Of a stretch of 15,598 nt of DNA, positions 13,571 to 15,598 are shown in pieces. The DNA is from DAOUGC01 sp034429695 (GTDB lineage: Bacteria; Chloroflexota; Anaerolineae; Anaerolineales; Anaerolineaceae), in the NCBI GenBank assembly GCA_034429695.1, contig DAOUGC010000142.1, forward strand, positions 1-15,598, read 5' to 3'. A model generated the notes under the pieces. The model saw only the letters and a list, made by a program, of their open reading frames with translations. It made no database searches and was not told the DNA's origin. A program made the translations under genes and the position numbers. Each line of letters opens with the position of its first letter. The first letter of the stretch is position 1.

Positions 13571-14840
13571 TTATCTCTGGATGGTTCTCGCCGTTCTGAT
13601 CCTGCTGGACCTGCTGGTGGCCATGGTTCGCACCAGTCTGATTAATGTGCGTTTGCCGCGCATCATCAGCCAGGGGGAGAATAACCCTGATGGTGTAAAC
13701 CGCACGCTGATCCTGCTGGAGCTCCCTCATTTGCGCACCACCCTGCGGGCAGCCATGACGTTGCTGCATTTTTTGCTGGCAGGGGCAGCGGTTTTTGTCC
13801 TGCTGGTGATGCTGGGGGCAGGGGACATCACACTGGGATGGGCGCTGCTGACGGTTTTCCTGGCTGCCCTGATTATCCTGATTGCTGAATTTGCCCTCGA
13901 GGGCGTGGCTTTGCGCCGGTTGGAAGTGTCGGCGATGCAATTTACCTGGATGGGTGAATTGCTGGTTTTCATCCTGCGGCCCATTTCATGGTTGCTCAAC
14001 AGCCTGTTGGGTGCGCAGACCGCCATGACCCGTTCGTTGAATACGGTCACCGAGGATGAATTAAAAAACTGGGTGGAGGAAGATCAGCCGGAAAATACGC
14101 TGGAGCAGGTGGAACGCAAGATGATCTACTCCATCTTTCAGTTCAGTGACACACTGTGCCGTGAGATTATGGTTCCGCGCATTGATGTCTTTGCGTTGGA
14201 TGTGAACACCTCGCTGCCAGAATCTGCTCAGGCGGTGCTGCTTTCAGGCCATTCGCGCTTGCCGGTCTATGAAGAAAACATTGACGATATTATCGGCGTG
14301 CTGTATGCCAAAGACCTGCTGCGTGCCTCAATGGAAAGTGACAATTCCCTTGGGCTGCGTTCTTTGATCCGCCCACCTTACTTTGTCCCCGAAGCGAAAA
14401 AGGTTGAAGAGTTGTTGCGCGAAATGCAGGCGCGCGGGATCCATCTCTCCATCGTGGTGGATGAGTACGGGGGCATGGCGGGCATTGTTACGCTGGAAGA
14501 TGTGGTCGAGGAAATTGTCGGCGAGATCCGCGATGAGTACGACCAGAGTGAAGAAATGCCCTTCCAGCAAATATCTGAGGATGAGTATATCTTCCAGGGG
14601 CGTATTGATCTGGATGAACTCAATGAAATGCTGGGAACCCACCTGACCAAGGAAGTGGCGGATACGCTGGGCGGGTTTATCTACGGCGAGATCGGTCGGG
14701 TTCCGGTGGGCAACGAGGAAGTGCTTGTGGAAGACTGGGTGTTGCGCGTTGAACAGGTGAGCGGACGGCGCATCCGGCTGGTTCGCGCATGTCGCAAAGC
14801 GCAGGCACAAGACAATGAGGAGAACAGGGATGATTCTTGA
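13563..14840 (+). CDS. CNNM/CBS-domain membrane protein, CorC/HlyC family
   Basis: This 425-aa protein has the standard architecture of magnesium/cobalt-efflux-related CNNM proteins, often annotated as hemolysins. A CNNM (DUF21) membrane domain at 1-150 has helices at about 5-25, 66-86, 91-112 and 131-150. The connecting block TVTEDELKNWVEE (161-173) and ERKMIYSIFQFSD (184-196) precede two CBS repeats (about 203-258, with MVPRIDVFALD and HSRLPVYEENIDDIIGVLY, and about 268-322, with VVDEYGGMAGIVTLEDVVEEIVGEI). A CorC/HlyC C-terminal domain (about 338-408) follows. CBS pairs in this family bind adenine nucleotides and gate the transport domain. The start ATG 13563 has no ribosome binding site of its own. 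The gene overlaps cdd by 11 nt, and the order CBS protein-cdd-recO resembles the ybe-cdd-era-recO clusters of other bacteria. Transport of a particular ion is not proven for this member. Confidence 0.9.
   Translation: MNDYLWMVLAVLILLDLLVAMVRTSLINVRLPRIISQGENNPDGVNRTLILLELPHLRTTLRAAMTLLHFLLAGAAVFVLLVMLGAGDITLGWALLTVFLAALIILIAEFALEGVALRRLEVSAMQFTWMGELLVFILRPISWLLNSLLGAQTAMTRSLNTVTEDELKNWVEEDQPENTLEQVERKMIYSIFQFSDTLCREIMVPRIDVFALDVNTSLPESAQAVLLSGHSRLPVYEENIDDIIGVLYAKDLLRASMESDNSLGLRSLIRPPYFVPEAKKVEELLREMQARGIHLSIVVDEYGGMAGIVTLEDVVEEIVGEIRDEYDQSEEMPFQQISEDEYIFQGRIDLDELNEMLGTHLTKEVADTLGGFIYGEIGRVPVGNEEVLVEDWVLRVEQVSGRRIRLVRACRKAQAQDNEENRDDS
14817..14822 (+). promoter_or_regulatory. Ribosome binding site setting the cdd start
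   Basis: GAGGAG, inside the end of the CNNM/CBS gene, lies 7 nt before ATG 14830. The upstream in-frame ATG at 14815 overlaps this site and has none of its own, so 14830 is the start. Confidence 0.85.
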
Positions 14841-15234
14841 TGTTGAAACCAAACGCCAACTGGTGGAACGCGCCATTGCTGCCCGTCAGTGGGCGTATGC
14901 TCCATATTCAAAATACATGGTGGGGGCTGCGCTGCTCACCGATTCGGGCAGGGTCTATGACGGTGTGAACGTGGAAAGCGCCGCTTATCCAACCAGCATG
15001 TGCGCCGAGCGGGTGGCGATCTTTAAAGCCGCCTCAGAGGGTGAACGCCATTTTCAAGCCATTGCGGTTGCCACCGAGAACGCGGGTTTTCCATGCGGGG
15101 CTTGCCGCCAGGTGATGGCTGAATTTGGGCTGGACATGCTGGTGATCGTGTGTGATACCGCTGGCAACGTCAAGGGCGAACTCACGGTCAAGGACCTGTT
15201 GCCCGGCGCCTTCACCCCGGAATTCCTTCCATAG
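14830..15234 (+). CDS. cdd: Cytidine deaminase
   Basis: This 134-aa enzyme deaminates cytidine and deoxycytidine to uridine and deoxyuridine in pyrimidine salvage. Length fits the small homotetrameric zinc class (about 130-135 aa). The active site is complete: YAPYSKYMVGAAL (23-35), NVESAAYP (47-54) for substrate binding, Cys58 with catalytic Glu60 in MCAER, and Cys89 and Cys92 in PCGACRQ. Together these give the three-cysteine zinc site of this class. It overlaps the preceding CNNM/CBS gene by 11 nt and is followed by recO after 23 nt, so the three genes are almost certainly co-transcribed. Nothing is missing or odd. Confidence 0.96.
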   Translation: MILDVETKRQLVERAIAARQWAYAPYSKYMVGAALLTDSGRVYDGVNVESAAYPTSMCAERVAIFKAASEGERHFQAIAVATENAGFPCGACRQVMAEFGLDMLVIVCDTAGNVKGELTVKDLLPGAFTPEFLP

Positions 15235-15257
15235 TCCGTATCAAGGGATGATTAACC

Positions 15258-15598
15258 ATGACCAGCGCTCCCCATTCAGCCAGGGTGGAAGCGGTGGTAT
15301 TGCGTCACTCCGACTGGGGTGAGGCAGACCGCCTGTTGACCCTGTTTACGCTGGAGAGCGGCAAGCTGCGCGCCATTGCCAAAGGGGCGCGCAAGTTGCG
15401 TTCACGCAAGGCTGGGCATTTGGAGCCGTTTACCCGGGTTGCCCTGCTGCTGGCGTTCGGGCGGGATCTGTGGATTGTGACCCAGGCGCAAACCGTGGAT
15501 GCCTATCTGCCGCTGCGTGACAACCTGGAACGCACCGGATATGCTGCTTATATTGTTGAATTGCTTGATCGATTCACCGGCGAAGAAGGCCCCAATCA
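15258..15598 (+). CDS. recO: DNA repair protein RecO, N-terminal part
   Basis: The gene is cut by the window end after 113 complete codons. The visible part is the OB-fold N-terminal domain of RecO, the recombination mediator that works with RecR to load RecA on single-stranded DNA in the RecF pathway. Recognisable blocks are ARVEAVVLRHSDWGEADRLL (8-27), TLESGKLRAIAKGARK (31-46), SRKAGHLEPFTRVALLL (49-65) and DLWIVTQAQ (71-79), all in the family order. The start ATG 15258 is preceded by AAGGGA with a 9-nt gap. An ATG at 15248 in another frame ends after 24 codons and is not used. It follows cdd by 23 nt in the same operon; a cdd-recO link is common among bacteria. Confidence 0.93.
   Translation, partial: MTSAPHSARVEAVVLRHSDWGEADRLLTLFTLESGKLRAIAKGARKLRSRKAGHLEPFTRVALLLAFGRDLWIVTQAQTVDAYLPLRDNLERTGYAAYIVELLDRFTGEEGPN

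Overview
The window is about 15.6 kb of GC-moderate bacterial DNA and looks like the chromosome of a Chloroflexota member, most likely class Anaerolineae. That assignment is an inference from the style of the lipoproteins (LSAC/LTAC-QPV lipoboxes followed by Pro/Glu-rich linkers), the abundance of family 5 solute-binding proteins, and a chain combining glmU, a CNNM/CBS protein, cdd and recO. No phage, insertion sequence or CRISPR was seen.

Left part (1-8790) is peptide/oligosaccharide-type ABC transport. It opens with the C-terminal part of a conventional family 5 solute-binding protein (SBP), closed by a strong intrinsic terminator. A 357-bp non-coding region follows, carrying a tandem direct repeat, a 9-bp palindrome, a sigma70-type promoter and a leader of about 150 nt. 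Then comes a probable transport operon: an 863-aa lipoprotein SBP, a hairpin without a T-tract, a DppB-type permease, a DppC-type permease with a large extracytoplasmic insert, two OppD/OppF-type ATPases with C-terminal cysteine motifs, and a 70-aa two-helix membrane protein, ending at a hairpin. The 863-aa SBP appears circularly permuted: segments that normally follow the GTGPY motif come first, and the normal N-terminal lobe plus GTGPY come last, followed by a beta-rich tail. With the insert in the DppC subunit, this is the most unusual system in the window.

Middle part (8791-12340): a response-regulator receiver domain fused to a probable Roadblock/LC7 domain and a disordered tail, predicted to be read from a leaderless mRNA. 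Convergent to it lies a second complete SBP, of conventional OppA order, on the minus strand. The two share a hairpin between their 3' ends. The two conventional SBPs have no permeases of their own within the window and could feed the transporter encoded here, though that is not shown.

Right part (12300-15598) is housekeeping: tRNA-Gln(TTG) with its own promoter and a terminator that abuts the ribosome binding site of a shortened glmU (uridyltransferase domain, incomplete acetyltransferase domain); a CNNM/CBS (CorC/HlyC-type) membrane protein preceded by a possible nine-codon leader ORF; cytidine deaminase cdd overlapping it by 11 nt; and the start of recO, cut by the window end.
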